Positions 41,925 through 51,178 are shown, numbered from the stretch's first letter. The stretch: DNA of 64,000 nucleotides from G963701675 sp963701675 (GCA_963701675.1 OY969623.1:6262001-6326000), one strand, 5' to 3'. Notes: generated by a model not told the origin, from the letters alone. Numbers and translations are program-made.

Positions 41925-43088
41925 ATGAAGCTCTTATCTTTCGTCTTCCTGGCCTTTGTCGTCGCATCCTGCAGCCGGGTGACGACTGACGAGCCGCTGT
42001 TTGCGCCGGCGCCGGGGTCACCGATTGCCGTCAAAGGAGGGCCGGGCAATGTCGTGTTCGGTGACGTAAACAAGGATGACAAACCCGATCTGGTCGTGGC
42101 GAGCGGTCGAGACCGTGCGATCATTGTGCTGCTTGGACAAGGTGACGGACGGTTTCGCGCCGAACCCGACAAGGCGATCAAGCTTCCGGACGCACCTAGC
42201 GACATGGTTCTGAGGGACCTCAACGGAGATGGTAATCTGGATTTGGCGATAACAAGCCATGACAGCTACGGCGTGATGTTCCTCACCGGCGATGGCGCAG
42301 GCGGCTTCGCCCTCGCGGCCAATTCTCCCATCGTCATGCACGACGGGCAACGACCGCATACCCATGGTTTGGACGTCGGCGATCTGAACGGCGACGGCAA
42401 GATCGATGTGGCCACGGTCAATAGCGAGCCCGGCAACAGCGTGTCCGTGGCTTTCGGCGATGGCCGCGGCGGCTTCACTCGTGCTCCGGGTTCGCCGTTC
42501 GCGGTCGGCCCGAGCCCGTACCCGGGTTCATTGGGTGACATAAATGGCGATGGAAACCTCGATATTATTTCGACGACAACGGATCGCAGCAAGACTCGAG
42601 AGCAAGTAAGTAGAGAACTGACCGTATTGGCCGGCGACGGTAAAGGCGCCTTCCGCCGAAGCCAGGTTGCGTTAAAGACGGCTCATCCATGGTTCGTCCT
42701 TGTCTGCGATGTGAACGGAGACCGAAAACCTGACCTGTTAGTCACTCACGCAGAGGCCAGGGAATTGTCGGTACTTCTCGGCGATGGCCGTGGCGGGTTT
42801 GCAGAAACAAAAGGCTCACCGTTCGACCTTGGTCACGCGGCCTGGCAGATCACGGCCGTCGATGTGAATCGTGACAACAAGGTCGACGTGATCGCCGCCG
42901 CAGGCGATGGGCTGCGTGTGATGCTCGGCGACGGGCAGGGTAGCTTTCAACCGGCGCCGGGGTCGCCGTTCCCTGCGGGAAAAGGCGCCTGGCGTCTCGC
43001 CGTTGGCGACATGAATGGCGATGGCAAGGTCGATGTGGCCACGAGTAATTTGGAAAGCGACAGCGTAACAGTGCTGCTTGGGCGATAG
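41925..43088 (+). CDS. VCBS/FG-GAP repeat lipoprotein
   Basis: A 387-residue protein from ATG 41925 with a lipobox (Val-Val-Ala-Ser-Cys) at residue 16, so it is probably lipid-anchored. About seven beta-propeller blades of the FG-GAP/VCBS type follow, each with Asp-x-Asn-x-Asp-Gly-x-x-Asp calcium loops such as Asp-Leu-Asn-Gly-Asp-Gly-Asn-Leu-Asp. Likely an extracellular binding or structural protein. The upstream start at 41910 is less likely. Confidence 0.82.
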   Translation: MKLLSFVFLAFVVASCSRVTTDEPLFAPAPGSPIAVKGGPGNVVFGDVNKDDKPDLVVASGRDRAIIVLLGQGDGRFRAEPDKAIKLPDAPSDMVLRDLNGDGNLDLAITSHDSYGVMFLTGDGAGGFALAANSPIVMHDGQRPHTHGLDVGDLNGDGKIDVATVNSEPGNSVSVAFGDGRGGFTRAPGSPFAVGPSPYPGSLGDINGDGNLDIISTTTDRSKTREQVSRELTVLAGDGKGAFRRSQVALKTAHPWFVLVCDVNGDRKPDLLVTHAEARELSVLLGDGRGGFAETKGSPFDLGHAAWQITAVDVNRDNKVDVIAAAGDGLRVMLGDGQGSFQPAPGSPFPAGKGAWRLAVGDMNGDGKVDVATSNLESDSVTVLLGR

Positions 43089-43122
43089 CGGACACCGTTC
43101 ACGCGTCATCGAGGGCGTTCCC

Positions 43123-44643
43123 ATGCCGCTCGTTTCTCGCGCACTTCTGCTTTACCTGCACCTATTGAGCATTCCTGCGGCTGCCCAAGACCAACGCAAG
43201 GCAGGCGACGTCGTCATCGAGCCGGCTTCCATTGAGTTGCCCAACGATGGCGGCAAGATCGAATATGAAGTCGGCACACTTCATGTGCCCGAGAATCGCG
43301 CTGAACCGAAGAGCCGGATCATCGGAGTTGGCTTCGCGCGCTTTAAAGCTGCGGAACGCGGTGACACGCCACCGATGTTCATGTTGCCCGGCGGCCCGGG
43401 AGGTTCCTACCTAAGCGACCTGAAACCGGGAAGCTTGCATAAGTCCGGGTTATTGAAAATGGTCGCCGAGCAAAGAAGTTTCGGCGACGTCGTACTGGTC
43501 GATCAGCGCGGACACAGCGAGCGCGGCGACGTTCTGACCTTCAAGCATCGATCGGCGAGCCTGCCGTTCGATGAGCCCGTCACCATTGAACGCTCAACCT
43601 CAGCCTTCGCCGAAACGGCACGGGCAGCGGTCGCCGAGTTTGCGACCCGAGGCATCGACCTTCGCGGCTACACGGTTAAGGAATGCGCCGATGATGTGAA
43701 CGATCTTCGCAAAGCACTCGGTTACCAGCAAATCTCATTGGTGGGCGGCAGCTTCGGTTCCCAATGGAGCTTTGCCGTCATGCGGCGCCATCCAGACATT
43801 GTCGCACGTGCCCTCCTAACCGGAGTCGAACCGATCGATCATGGATACGACATGCCGTCGCACGTGATGGCGGCCGTACAACGCATGTGGCGGGAAGCAG
43901 AGGAGGATCCGGGATTGAAGCCGCATTTGCCGCCGGGTGGGCTGATGGCTGCGGCCCGCGAAGTGTTACGACGCCTCGAAAACAAACCGATCACCGTGCC
44001 GTTGAAGGGAGTCAAAGATCCAAAGACCGGCGAGGCGGCAACGATCGTCCTAGGCCCCGAAGAGTTTCAGCGCGATGCGTTTCTTCGGGGTTCGGCCGGA
44101 CCCGCGTTTGTCCTTTCCCTTCTTCACGAGAACTACGATTCGTGGGCGTTCGAAGCTTCCGTCCGACGTCGAAGTCGCATGACCGAGATGCCATTGATTG
44201 GACCCCTCATCGATACCAGCTTGGGCGTGACGCCGAAGCGAGAATACCTACTTCGCAACGATCCAGCGACGGCATTCTTAGGTCAGTGGAATTTTTATAG
44301 TTACTTGGTGACGGCCGACATCTGGCCGACCGCGGATGTCGGTGACGATTTTCGAACGGATGTCGTAACCCCGATTCCGGTCGTCTTTGTTCACGGCGAT
44401 TGGGATACACAAACACCGATTGAGAACACACTGCAAATTGCACCGTTTTTTCCAAAGTCCCACGTCGTCATTGTGGAGCACGGCGGTCACGGTGCAATGA
44501 ACCAGGTTGCACAGCACCAACCGAACGTAATGGCAGCGCTTATGTCATTCTTGAAGACGGGCGATGCTTCTAAACTGCCGACCCGCGTAACCGTGCCGGT
44601 TCCAAAGTTCAACGTACCCAGTTTTCCAACACAAAGTCGTTAG
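43123..44643 (+). CDS. Exported alpha/beta hydrolase, TAP-like peptidase family
   Basis: A 506-residue protein with a signal peptide ending Ala-Ala-Ala-Gln. The oxyanion motif Leu-Pro-Gly-Gly-Pro-Gly-Gly-Ser, the Asp-Gln-Arg-Gly-His segment and the nucleophile elbow Gly-Gly-Ser-Phe-Gly-Ser are in the order of tripeptidyl-aminopeptidase/proline-iminopeptidase-like enzymes; the acid (His-Gly-Asp-Trp-Asp-Thr-Gln-Thr-Pro) and base (His-Gly-Gly-His-Gly) are in the C-terminal half. Probably a periplasmic peptidase or esterase. ATG 43123 chosen for the signal peptide. Confidence 0.85.
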   Translation: MPLVSRALLLYLHLLSIPAAAQDQRKAGDVVIEPASIELPNDGGKIEYEVGTLHVPENRAEPKSRIIGVGFARFKAAERGDTPPMFMLPGGPGGSYLSDLKPGSLHKSGLLKMVAEQRSFGDVVLVDQRGHSERGDVLTFKHRSASLPFDEPVTIERSTSAFAETARAAVAEFATRGIDLRGYTVKECADDVNDLRKALGYQQISLVGGSFGSQWSFAVMRRHPDIVARALLTGVEPIDHGYDMPSHVMAAVQRMWREAEEDPGLKPHLPPGGLMAAAREVLRRLENKPITVPLKGVKDPKTGEAATIVLGPEEFQRDAFLRGSAGPAFVLSLLHENYDSWAFEASVRRRSRMTEMPLIGPLIDTSLGVTPKREYLLRNDPATAFLGQWNFYSYLVTADIWPTADVGDDFRTDVVTPIPVVFVHGDWDTQTPIENTLQIAPFFPKSHVVIVEHGGHGAMNQVAQHQPNVMAALMSFLKTGDASKLPTRVTVPVPKFNVPSFPTQSR

Positions 44644-45105
44644 AGGCTCGCAAGAACGAGGTCAGTGGCCGGGAGTGGCCAGGTGGCTAGGGACCGCCAT
44701 CATTACGTTACACTGCTTTTTGATAAACACTTGAGACATTGCGACTCCGTGGCCAAGTTCCTTGCCAATGGCCACGAACTCCGTCTGGCGCGGCTGTCGC
44801 AGAAAGTTCAGTTTGACAGCTATTCCATATATTCTTATCGTTTCGCTTAAAATATCCATTCTGCGTAAATTAACCTGTCTTTTCTGTTTAGTTGAATTGT
44901 CAAATCCTGGCAAAATGGCAATTCTAGTTGGGGGCATGAATGCTCAAACCAGACCGACCCGTGAGTGACCGTTCCCGAAGGTCTTAGGTTATGCGACGCC
45001 GGTCGGGGTTGCCGGTCGTGCAGGGGCCAGATATAGTGCCTTTTTCGTGGAAAGAGTTGCGGAAAGTGGTTCAAGGAGAATCAGTTAGGCGTCGATTGCC
45101 ATATC
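44644..45105. other. Leader region of the fatty-acid-like operon
   Basis: About 460 bases without a gene. The first third contains a GGCCAGGTGGC-like repetitive stretch; the centre (44800-44930) is AT-rich and contains a candidate promoter (see 44813). An AAGGAG sequence lies about 25 bases before the first gene, which is far for a ribosome-binding site. No riboswitch recognised. Confidence 0.55.
44813..44841 (+). promoter_or_regulatory. Candidate promoter of the 45-53 kb operon
   Basis: TTGACA (44813-44818) and TATCGT (44836-44841) are separated by 17 bases in an AT-rich stretch, about 265 bases before the first dehydratase gene. Prediction only. Confidence 0.4.
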
Positions 45106-45588
45106 ATGCGCTTCAACTTGGTGGATCGAATTCTGACGCTTGAGCCGGGTAAGCGAATCGAAGCGGCCAAGTACCTCACGCTGGGTGAGGAGTACCTGGC
45201 GGACCATTTTCCGACGTTTCCGGTTATGCCGGGCGTGCTGATGTTGCAGTGCCTGGTCGAAGCGGGGACTTGGCTCTTACATGTGAGTGAGGACTTTCGC
45301 CATAGCGTGGTCGTCTTGCGGGAGGCCAAAAACGTGAAGTACGGCAACTTCATGGAGCCCGGCAAGTGCATGCGTGTCACGGTCGAAATGATTGGCCATG
45401 ACGGGACGAGGGCGGACTTCAAAGGCAAGGGTGAGATGGACGGAAGTCAAACGGTTTCCGCCCGTTACACCCTCGGACGATACAACGTAGGCGACGCGAC
45501 CGTCGACGAGCAGCTGCGAAATCGCTGGCGCGAACGCTGCACGCTGCTACAACGAACGGCGCCGGCTGGACCGACGGCGAAGGTATGA
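45106..45588 (+). CDS. FabZ-like 3-hydroxyacyl-ACP dehydratase, altered active site
   Basis: A 160-residue hot-dog-fold protein with His-Phe-Pro-Thr-Phe-Pro-Val-Met-Pro-Gly-Val, the FabZ signature with its catalytic His. The helix that normally carries Glu (Leu-x-Ile-Glu) reads Leu-Met-Leu-Gln-Cys, so the second catalytic residue appears to be Gln, although a nearby Glu could substitute. First gene of the operon; its stop overlaps fabG by four bases. It may act as a partner of the second, more canonical dehydratase at 46940. Confidence 0.82.
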   Translation: MRFNLVDRILTLEPGKRIEAAKYLTLGEEYLADHFPTFPVMPGVLMLQCLVEAGTWLLHVSEDFRHSVVVLREAKNVKYGNFMEPGKCMRVTVEMIGHDGTRADFKGKGEMDGSQTVSARYTLGRYNVGDATVDEQLRNRWRERCTLLQRTAPAGPTAKV

Positions 45589-46343
45589 GACTGAAGGACC
45601 AAGTCGCGCTGGTGACCGGCGGCAGCCGTGGGATTGGCAGGGGCGTGGTCCTTGCGTTTGCCGCCGAAGGAGCGAAAGTCGCCTTTGTCTATCGCGGCAA
45701 CAAGGAGGCCGCAGATAGCCTGGCCGACGAAATATCAAAGACCGGTGGCACGGTATTGGCATTGCAGGCGGACGTGACGGACGCCGACGCAGTGCAGCGC
45801 ACGGTCGACAAAGTGCAGCAGGATTGGGGCCGAATTGACATCTTGGTGAACAACGCCGGCGTGATTCAGGATGACCTTTTCATCCGTCTGGAGCCTGAGG
45901 GATGGAAGCGGGTACTGGAGACAAACCTAGGCGGGGTATACAATTTCTGTCGAGCCGTTGCCTACCCGATGATGCGCCAACGGTTCGGCCGGATCATCAA
46001 TATGTCGAGCATCGCGGCCGAGCATGTGAACCCCGGCCAAACGAACTACGCCACGAGCAAAGGGGCGATTAACTCCTTCACCCGGGCACTGGCGGCGGAG
46101 TTGGCGAGCCGAAATGTGACGGTTAATGCGGTGGCGCCGGGTTTCATTGAAACCGACATGAGTGAAGCGATTCGAAATAAAGGCGGCGACTTGATTAAGA
46201 AAATGATCCCGATGCGCCGCGTCGGCCAGCCCGCCGATGTCGCCCACGTCGTCGTTTTCTTGGCCAGTGCTGAGAGTGCATACATAACCGGCCAGGTGAT
46301 TACCGTGGACGGCGGCCTGAGCTTGGGCGCTGTGGCCACGTAA
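45585..46343 (+). CDS. 3-oxoacyl-ACP reductase, FabG-like
   Basis: A 252-residue short-chain dehydrogenase. Gly-Gly-Ser-Arg-Gly-Ile-Gly binds the cofactor (Arg favours NADPH), Asn-Asn-Ala-Gly-Val is conserved, and the catalytic Ser/Tyr/Lys are in Met-Ser-Ser-Ile and Tyr-Ala-Thr-Ser-Lys. The C-terminal Gly-Gln-Val-Ile-Thr-Val-Asp-Gly-Gly matches FabG. It reduces the beta-keto group made by the operon's ketosynthase. Overlaps the upstream gene at ATGA. Confidence 0.92.
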   Translation: MRLKDQVALVTGGSRGIGRGVVLAFAAEGAKVAFVYRGNKEAADSLADEISKTGGTVLALQADVTDADAVQRTVDKVQQDWGRIDILVNNAGVIQDDLFIRLEPEGWKRVLETNLGGVYNFCRAVAYPMMRQRFGRIINMSSIAAEHVNPGQTNYATSKGAINSFTRALAAELASRNVTVNAVAPGFIETDMSEAIRNKGGDLIKKMIPMRRVGQPADVAHVVVFLASAESAYITGQVITVDGGLSLGAVAT

Positions 46344-46456
46344 CGGCCGGTGGTGAATACATGATGTAAGGAGTGTGGGACAACGGACCTTCGGGCGGTG
46401 ATGCCGGCTCCGAGGGGCAAGTCTGTCATCTGTTGTTGTTCTGGAGGTGCGGTGTT

Positions 46457-46858
46457 ATGCCTACGCAGGATGAAATCTTTTCCAAGGTGTCCGCGACGCT
46501 CGTCGAAGCGCTGAACGTGGACGAAGACGACATTAAGCCGGAGTCTACGCTCCAGGGCGATCTGGGCGCGGAGTCCATCGACTTCTTGGACATCGTCTTT
46601 CGGCTCGAGCGCGAATTCGGAATTAAGATCCCGCGCGGCGAGCTCTTCCCCGAATCGATCTTCGCGGGCGACCCGGAGTACGTACAGAACGGCAAGGTGA
46701 CCGAAACGGGCCTCGCGGAACTTCGCGCCCGAATGCCGTTTGCGGACCTAGGCAAGTTTGAACAGAACCCGGATGTCAGCGCGCTCAGCGACTTGTTTAC
46801 CGTCGAGATGATCGCGCGCTATATTCAGGGCAAGCTCAACGAGCCTAGCGGCAACTAA
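46457..46858 (+). CDS. Acyl carrier protein, extended form
   Basis: A 133-residue carrier protein. The phosphopantetheine site is Ser40 in Leu-Gly-Ala-Glu-Ser-Ile-Asp-Phe-Leu, and the flanking helices match ACP. Between the Glu-Phe-Gly-Ile-Lys-Ile-Pro helix and the final helix (Thr-Val-Glu-Met-Ile-Ala) an insertion of about 50 residues makes it longer than the usual 80-residue ACP. The cluster ACP presumably carries the chain during synthesis. ATG 46457 follows a GGAGG-containing leader. Confidence 0.88.
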   Translation: MPTQDEIFSKVSATLVEALNVDEDDIKPESTLQGDLGAESIDFLDIVFRLEREFGIKIPRGELFPESIFAGDPEYVQNGKVTETGLAELRARMPFADLGKFEQNPDVSALSDLFTVEMIARYIQGKLNEPSGN

Positions 46859-46939
46859 CCAAAGGAAAAAGGAAAAAGGAAAAAGAAAAGGAAAAGGAAA
46901 ACACTAATCCCTTTTACTTTTTCCTTTTGACTTAGCGTG
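46859..46939. repeat. Purine/pyrimidine repeat hairpin between acp and fabZ2
   Basis: The left part repeats GGAAAAA-type units (AAAGGAAAAAGGAAAAAGG); the right part (CTTTTACTTTTTCCTTTTG) is complementary. They can fold into an imperfect stem of 18 bp or more. The left half also contains repeated Shine-Dalgarno-like AAAGGA. Possible attenuator controlling the ratio of ACP to downstream enzymes, or an accidental low-complexity tract. Confidence 0.6.
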
Positions 46940-47413
46940 ATGCGCTGGCTGTGGATCGACCGGTTCCTGGAGTTTGAGAGCGGCAAGTCGGCCCGGGCGG
47001 TTAAGAATCTGAGCCTGGCGGAAGACTATTTCGCCGATCATTTTCCCGGTTATCCGGTAATGCCCGCCGCTCTCATGCTGGAAGGCCTCGCGCAGACAGG
47101 AGGGATTCTGCTGGGCGAGGTCAACGACTTTCGTGAGAAGGTCGTTCTGGCAAAGATCGCCTGGTGTCGATTTCATTGTGAAGTAATGGCTGGCACGCAG
47201 ATCGTCTACGATGTCGAGATGCTGCATCTGCGTCCGGAAGGGGCCACCGTGGGTGGCAAGATCCGAGCCGGTGATGTACTGGTAGGCGAAGCGGAGATTT
47301 TTTTCGCGCATCTCGACCAGGCACGCACGCCGCCACAGTTGAGCGATCACAACTTCGTGTTCAGCGGCGAGCTAAAACAGTTACTCGGCTTGGCCAATGT
47401 AAGGAAAAGGTAG
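46940..47413 (+). CDS. FabZ-like 3-hydroxyacyl-ACP dehydratase
   Basis: A 157-residue hot-dog-fold dehydratase. The motif His-Phe-Pro-Gly-Tyr-Pro-Val-Met-Pro-Ala-Ala is followed by Leu-Met-Leu-Glu-Gly-Leu-Ala-Gln, so both catalytic His and Glu are present, with Ala in place of the usual Gly. ATG 46940 or GTG 46937 may start the gene; no normal Shine-Dalgarno is seen because the hairpin tract precedes it. It may form a heteromer with the dehydratase at 45106. Confidence 0.83.
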   Translation: MRWLWIDRFLEFESGKSARAVKNLSLAEDYFADHFPGYPVMPAALMLEGLAQTGGILLGEVNDFREKVVLAKIAWCRFHCEVMAGTQIVYDVEMLHLRPEGATVGGKIRAGDVLVGEAEIFFAHLDQARTPPQLSDHNFVFSGELKQLLGLANVRKR

Positions 47414-47488
47414 CAGAATAAGCCCAAGCGCAGACAGAGAAAGGAGGCTTTGTTCCGCCGGCTACCTCTTCCTTGACTCAGGTGCATC

Positions 47489-48772
47489 ATGCCTTCCTCC
47501 ACCCGTCGAGCCGTTCTGACCGGTCTTGGCGTCATCAGCCCGCTCGGGCTCAGCAACGATTCTTTCTGGAACTCACTGACGCAAAAGAAAACCGGCATCC
47601 GTCGCGTTACGGCCTTCGATGCGAGCGCCTTGCCTACGCGCATCGCCGGCGAGGTCCCGGATTTCGACGCAAAGCAGTTCCTGGACAAAAAGGATCGCAA
47701 GAGCTTGCGGATGATGGCCCGCAGCATCCAACTCGCGGTTGCCGCTGCACAATTGGCAATAGACGATTCGAAGCTCGACAAAGAGAAAATCGACCCGACT
47801 CGATTCGGCATCGAATTCGGCGCCAGCTTGATCGGAAGCGAGCTTGAAGAGCTTGCCGTTGCCGCACAGCTAAGCGTGAACTGCCAGCCGGGCACCGTGG
47901 ATTTGATTGCCTGGGGAGAGAAGGGATTGCCGGCGATCTCGCCACTTTGGATGTTGAAGTACCTTCCCAACATGCTTGCTTGTCACGTGTCGATTTTGCA
48001 CAACGCGCAGGGACCGAGTAATTCCATCACGGAATCGGACATCGCCAGTTTGTTGGCGATGGGTGAAGCGTACCGGATCATTGGCCGAGACGGCGCTGAC
48101 CTGTTCTTGGTGGGTGGTGGCGAAAGCCGAATCAACCCCCTCAGTCTTTCCCGGCAAGCGCTCTTTCAAAACAGTTCCGTACGGAATGACGCGCCGGAAC
48201 GGGCGTGCCGGCCCTTCGACCGCGGCCGCGACGGAATGGTGATCGGCGAAGGCGCCGGTGTGTTCGTGTTGGAGGAACTGGAACATGCACGCCGTCGCGG
48301 CGCCCGGATATACGCCGAGGTCGTAGGATTTGGGAGCGCTTTCGACCGAGACCGCCAAGGATCTGGACTTGCCCGAGCTATCCGTTCCGCTCTCGCGGAT
48401 GCCGGCATTGGACCGGGCGACGTTGATCACGTAAATGCCCATGGTTTGAGCACGAGGGAGGCGGACGCATTCGAGGCGCGCGGGCTTCAAGAAGCCTTTG
48501 GAAACACTCACGAACCGGTCCCCGTCTTTGCCGTCAAGAGCTACATCGGAAACCTCGGCGCAGCGGCCGGAACTAGTGAGTTGGCGGGAAGTGTATTGGG
48601 GCTATTGCATGGCGTTCTTCCGCCCACCCTGAACTACGAAGAGCCCGATCCAGCATGCCCCGTTACGGTTGCCACGGGTGAACCACGGCGGATGACCAAG
48701 CCTTATTTCATCAAGGTAGCCTTCACTGATTTAGGTCAGTGTGGCGCATTGGTTTGCCGACAATATCAATAA
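47489..48772 (+). CDS. Ketosynthase-like chain-length-factor homolog lacking the active-site Cys
   Basis: A 427-residue thiolase-fold protein of the KAS II family. Where FabF has Thr-Ala-Cys, the sequence reads Ile-Thr-Glu-Ser-Asp, so the nucleophilic Cys is replaced (Asp184 by alignment). The first catalytic His is kept in Asn-Ala-His-Gly-Leu-Ser-Thr, but the second His is Asn (Tyr-Ile-Gly-Asn-Leu-Gly-Ala-Ala-Ala-Gly). This pattern is that of a chain-length factor. It directly precedes an intact ketosynthase, as in type II PKS and aryl-polyene clusters. Overall length is normal. Confidence 0.87.
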   Translation: MPSSTRRAVLTGLGVISPLGLSNDSFWNSLTQKKTGIRRVTAFDASALPTRIAGEVPDFDAKQFLDKKDRKSLRMMARSIQLAVAAAQLAIDDSKLDKEKIDPTRFGIEFGASLIGSELEELAVAAQLSVNCQPGTVDLIAWGEKGLPAISPLWMLKYLPNMLACHVSILHNAQGPSNSITESDIASLLAMGEAYRIIGRDGADLFLVGGGESRINPLSLSRQALFQNSSVRNDAPERACRPFDRGRDGMVIGEGAGVFVLEELEHARRRGARIYAEVVGFGSAFDRDRQGSGLARAIRSALADAGIGPGDVDHVNAHGLSTREADAFEARGLQEAFGNTHEPVPVFAVKSYIGNLGAAAGTSELAGSVLGLLHGVLPPTLNYEEPDPACPVTVATGEPRRMTKPYFIKVAFTDLGQCGALVCRQYQ

Positions 48773-48801
48773 CCGGGGCGGTAGGCAAAAGGACCGTGTG
48801 C

Positions 48802-50093
48802 ATGAGACGTCGAGTCGTGGTAACGGGAATGGGGGCAATTACTCCGCTCGCGCACGATGTGGATGCATTGTTCGAGTCGCAACTCGAAGGACGCAGCGGC
48901 GTCGGTCCGATTGCGGCGTTCAACGCATCGACGTTTCCTACTCGTTTCGCTGCCCAGGTAAAGGACTTCGAACTTGGCCGTTACATTGCCGACACACGCC
49001 GTTGGCAACATGCAGGCTTAAACAGTAAGTTCGGTGCAGCCGCGGCTCAGCAAGCGCTTGCCGATGCCGGATTGCTCGATGACCGAAAAGTGGACCGCAC
49101 GCGCATCGGTGTTTACCTCGGTTCCGGTGAAGGCGACCAGGACTTCCATCACCTGATTTCACTCGTCGGCCGAAACTACCAAGCGGATCGCCGATTGGTC
49201 GACGTTCTGGAATTCACCAAGGGAGCGCTGCGAGAGTTTCATCCGGAGCGCGAGGCCGCGCTCGAACTGCACACGACCTCCGGCAACCTGGCAGCGCACT
49301 TTGACCTCCTTGGTCCGAACTACAATTGCCTCACTGCATGCGCCGCGAGCAGCCAGGCGATTGGCGAAGCCACCGAGATGATTCGTCACAATGACGCGGA
49401 TGTGATGTTGTCCGGCGGCGCACATACGATGATTCACGAGTTCGGCGTGACGGGCTTCAATTTGCTTACCGCACTTTCCACGAACAACGCCGAGCCAACC
49501 AAGGCCTCGAAGCCGTTCGATCTCCACCGGGATGGTTTCGTGCTCGGCGAAGGCGCCGGAATGCTCGTGTTGGAGGAACTCGAACACGCGAAACACCGGG
49601 GCGCAACTATCTACGCCGAGATCACGGGATATGGCTCAACCGCGGATGCATTCCGCGTGACGGACAGTCATCCCGAAGGACGGGGAGCGATGGCATGTAT
49701 GCGGCTTGCGCTAAAGGACAGCGGACTGTTCGGGCGCGATATCGGCTACATCAATGCTCACGGCACCAGCACGCAAGTAAACGACAAGGTCGAGTCGATT
49801 GCCATAAAGGAAGTGTTCGGTGACGGTGCATACGAGATTCCGGTCAGTAGCAGCAAGAGCATGCTCGGCCATTTGATCGCAGCGGCCGGCGCGGTCGAGC
49901 TTATTATTTCCACTCTCGCGCTGAGAAAAGGGTCCTGCCGCCGACGATCAATTACGAAGTGCCTGATCCTGAGTGCGACCTCGACTACATTCCGAACACC
50001 GCGCGGGAAAAACAGGTTGACCACGCATTGAGTAACAGCTTCGGATTCGGTGGTCAAAACATATCGCTGATCGTGAGCCGCTTCCGGGACTAA
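48802..50093 (+). CDS. Beta-ketoacyl-ACP synthase (KAS II type), frameshifted
   Basis: About 430 residues in the restored frame. The active-site Cys (Leu-Thr-Ala-Cys-Ala-Ala-Ser), first His (Asn-Ala-His-Gly-Thr-Ser-Thr) and second His (Met-Leu-Gly-His-Leu-Ile-Ala-Ala-Ala-Gly) are all present. After Leu-Arg-Lys-Gly the frame breaks; adding one G to the GGG run at about 49930 continues it as Val-Leu-Pro-Pro-Thr-Ile-Asn-Tyr and Asn-Ser-Phe-Gly-Phe-Gly-Gly-Gln-Asn to a stop at 50091. Probably a sequencing error. It should extend chains, partnered by the upstream chain-length-factor homolog. Confidence 0.9.
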
Positions 50094-50128
50094 GGGCGCT
50101 CTTCGCGCCCGGCAGAAGGAGCGAGTTC

Positions 50129-51178
50129 GTGGGTGATCTGTGGTTCTTAGGGTGGTCGGTGCTGGCAATACTCGCCCTCCTGGTGCTGGCGGCTGTCGTA
50201 TTCAGCATCTATCTGCACGTGCGCTTCCTCGATCCGCTGGTTCGTATCTTTCAGGAACGGCCCCTTTTCATCATCCCGCGGGGCAAACCCGTGGCCAACG
50301 CTGAAGATGTCCGCTTCCCGGGAACGAACGGGTTGACGTTGCACGGAATCTACATCCGGACCGCTTCGCCACGGCGGCGAGGCGTCATTCTCTTCGGATT
50401 GGAGTTCGGTTCGACCTGTGAAGCATGCGCCTCTTACTGTGAGCATCTGATTGCCAGTGGGTTTGATGTTTTCAGCCTCGAACCGCGCAACCAGGGCGGC
50501 AGCGACAAGGTGCCCGGATACGACCCGCTGCAATGGGTAACGGACTACGAGGTAGAGGATTTTCGGTCGGCGATTGCATACTTGAAGTCCCGACCCGACG
50601 TAGATGCTAACGGAATCGGGCTTTTTGGAATCAGCAAAGGCGGCGGAGCGGGCCTGATCGCAGCCGTGGATGAACCGAGTGTACGCTGCTTCGTAACCGA
50701 CGGCGCCTTTGCAACCCATACGACGATGCTTCCCTACATGCGAAAATGGGTCAGTATCTACAGCAAACGTCGCTGGCTTCAAGACAAGCTGCCGTGGTGG
50801 GTCTACTCCGGGTTCGGACTATGGGCACTTCGTCGCGTGGAACGGATTCGTAACTGTCGCTTCTCCCATCTGGAACGATTCATCAACAAGCTGGCGCCGC
50901 GACCCCTGCTCATGATTCACGGCGGGGATGATAACTACATCAAAACCGAGATGGCCCAATCGTTGTTTAATCAAGCAGGCGATCCGAAAGAACTCTGGGT
51001 CGTGGAAGGGGCCAAACACAATCAAGCACTGCACGTGGCCGGAGACGAGTACCGACGACGAGTCTGCGAGTTTTTCCAGGCGAACCTCTCGGTAGGAGTG
51101 GATTCGCTCGCGGCCCCACAATCTGTGATTCCGCCGCCGCATTGGCAGTCGGATGCCGTGCCCGCATTCCATACATAA
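50129..51178 (+). CDS. Membrane-anchored alpha/beta hydrolase
   Basis: A 349-residue protein starting at GTG 50129. A transmembrane helix of about 22 residues lies near the N-terminus. The nucleophile elbow Gly-Ile-Ser-Lys-Gly-Gly and the His-Gly-Gly-Asp-Asp ... Ala-Lys-His-Asn segment provide a Ser-Asp-His triad. In the operon it could release the finished acyl chain from the ACP or hydrolyse a membrane product. No specific subfamily recognised. Confidence 0.75.
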   Translation: MGDLWFLGWSVLAILALLVLAAVVFSIYLHVRFLDPLVRIFQERPLFIIPRGKPVANAEDVRFPGTNGLTLHGIYIRTASPRRRGVILFGLEFGSTCEACASYCEHLIASGFDVFSLEPRNQGGSDKVPGYDPLQWVTDYEVEDFRSAIAYLKSRPDVDANGIGLFGISKGGGAGLIAAVDEPSVRCFVTDGAFATHTTMLPYMRKWVSIYSKRRWLQDKLPWWVYSGFGLWALRRVERIRNCRFSHLERFINKLAPRPLLMIHGGDDNYIKTEMAQSLFNQAGDPKELWVVEGAKHNQALHVAGDEYRRRVCEFFQANLSVGVDSLAAPQSVIPPPHWQSDAVPAFHT

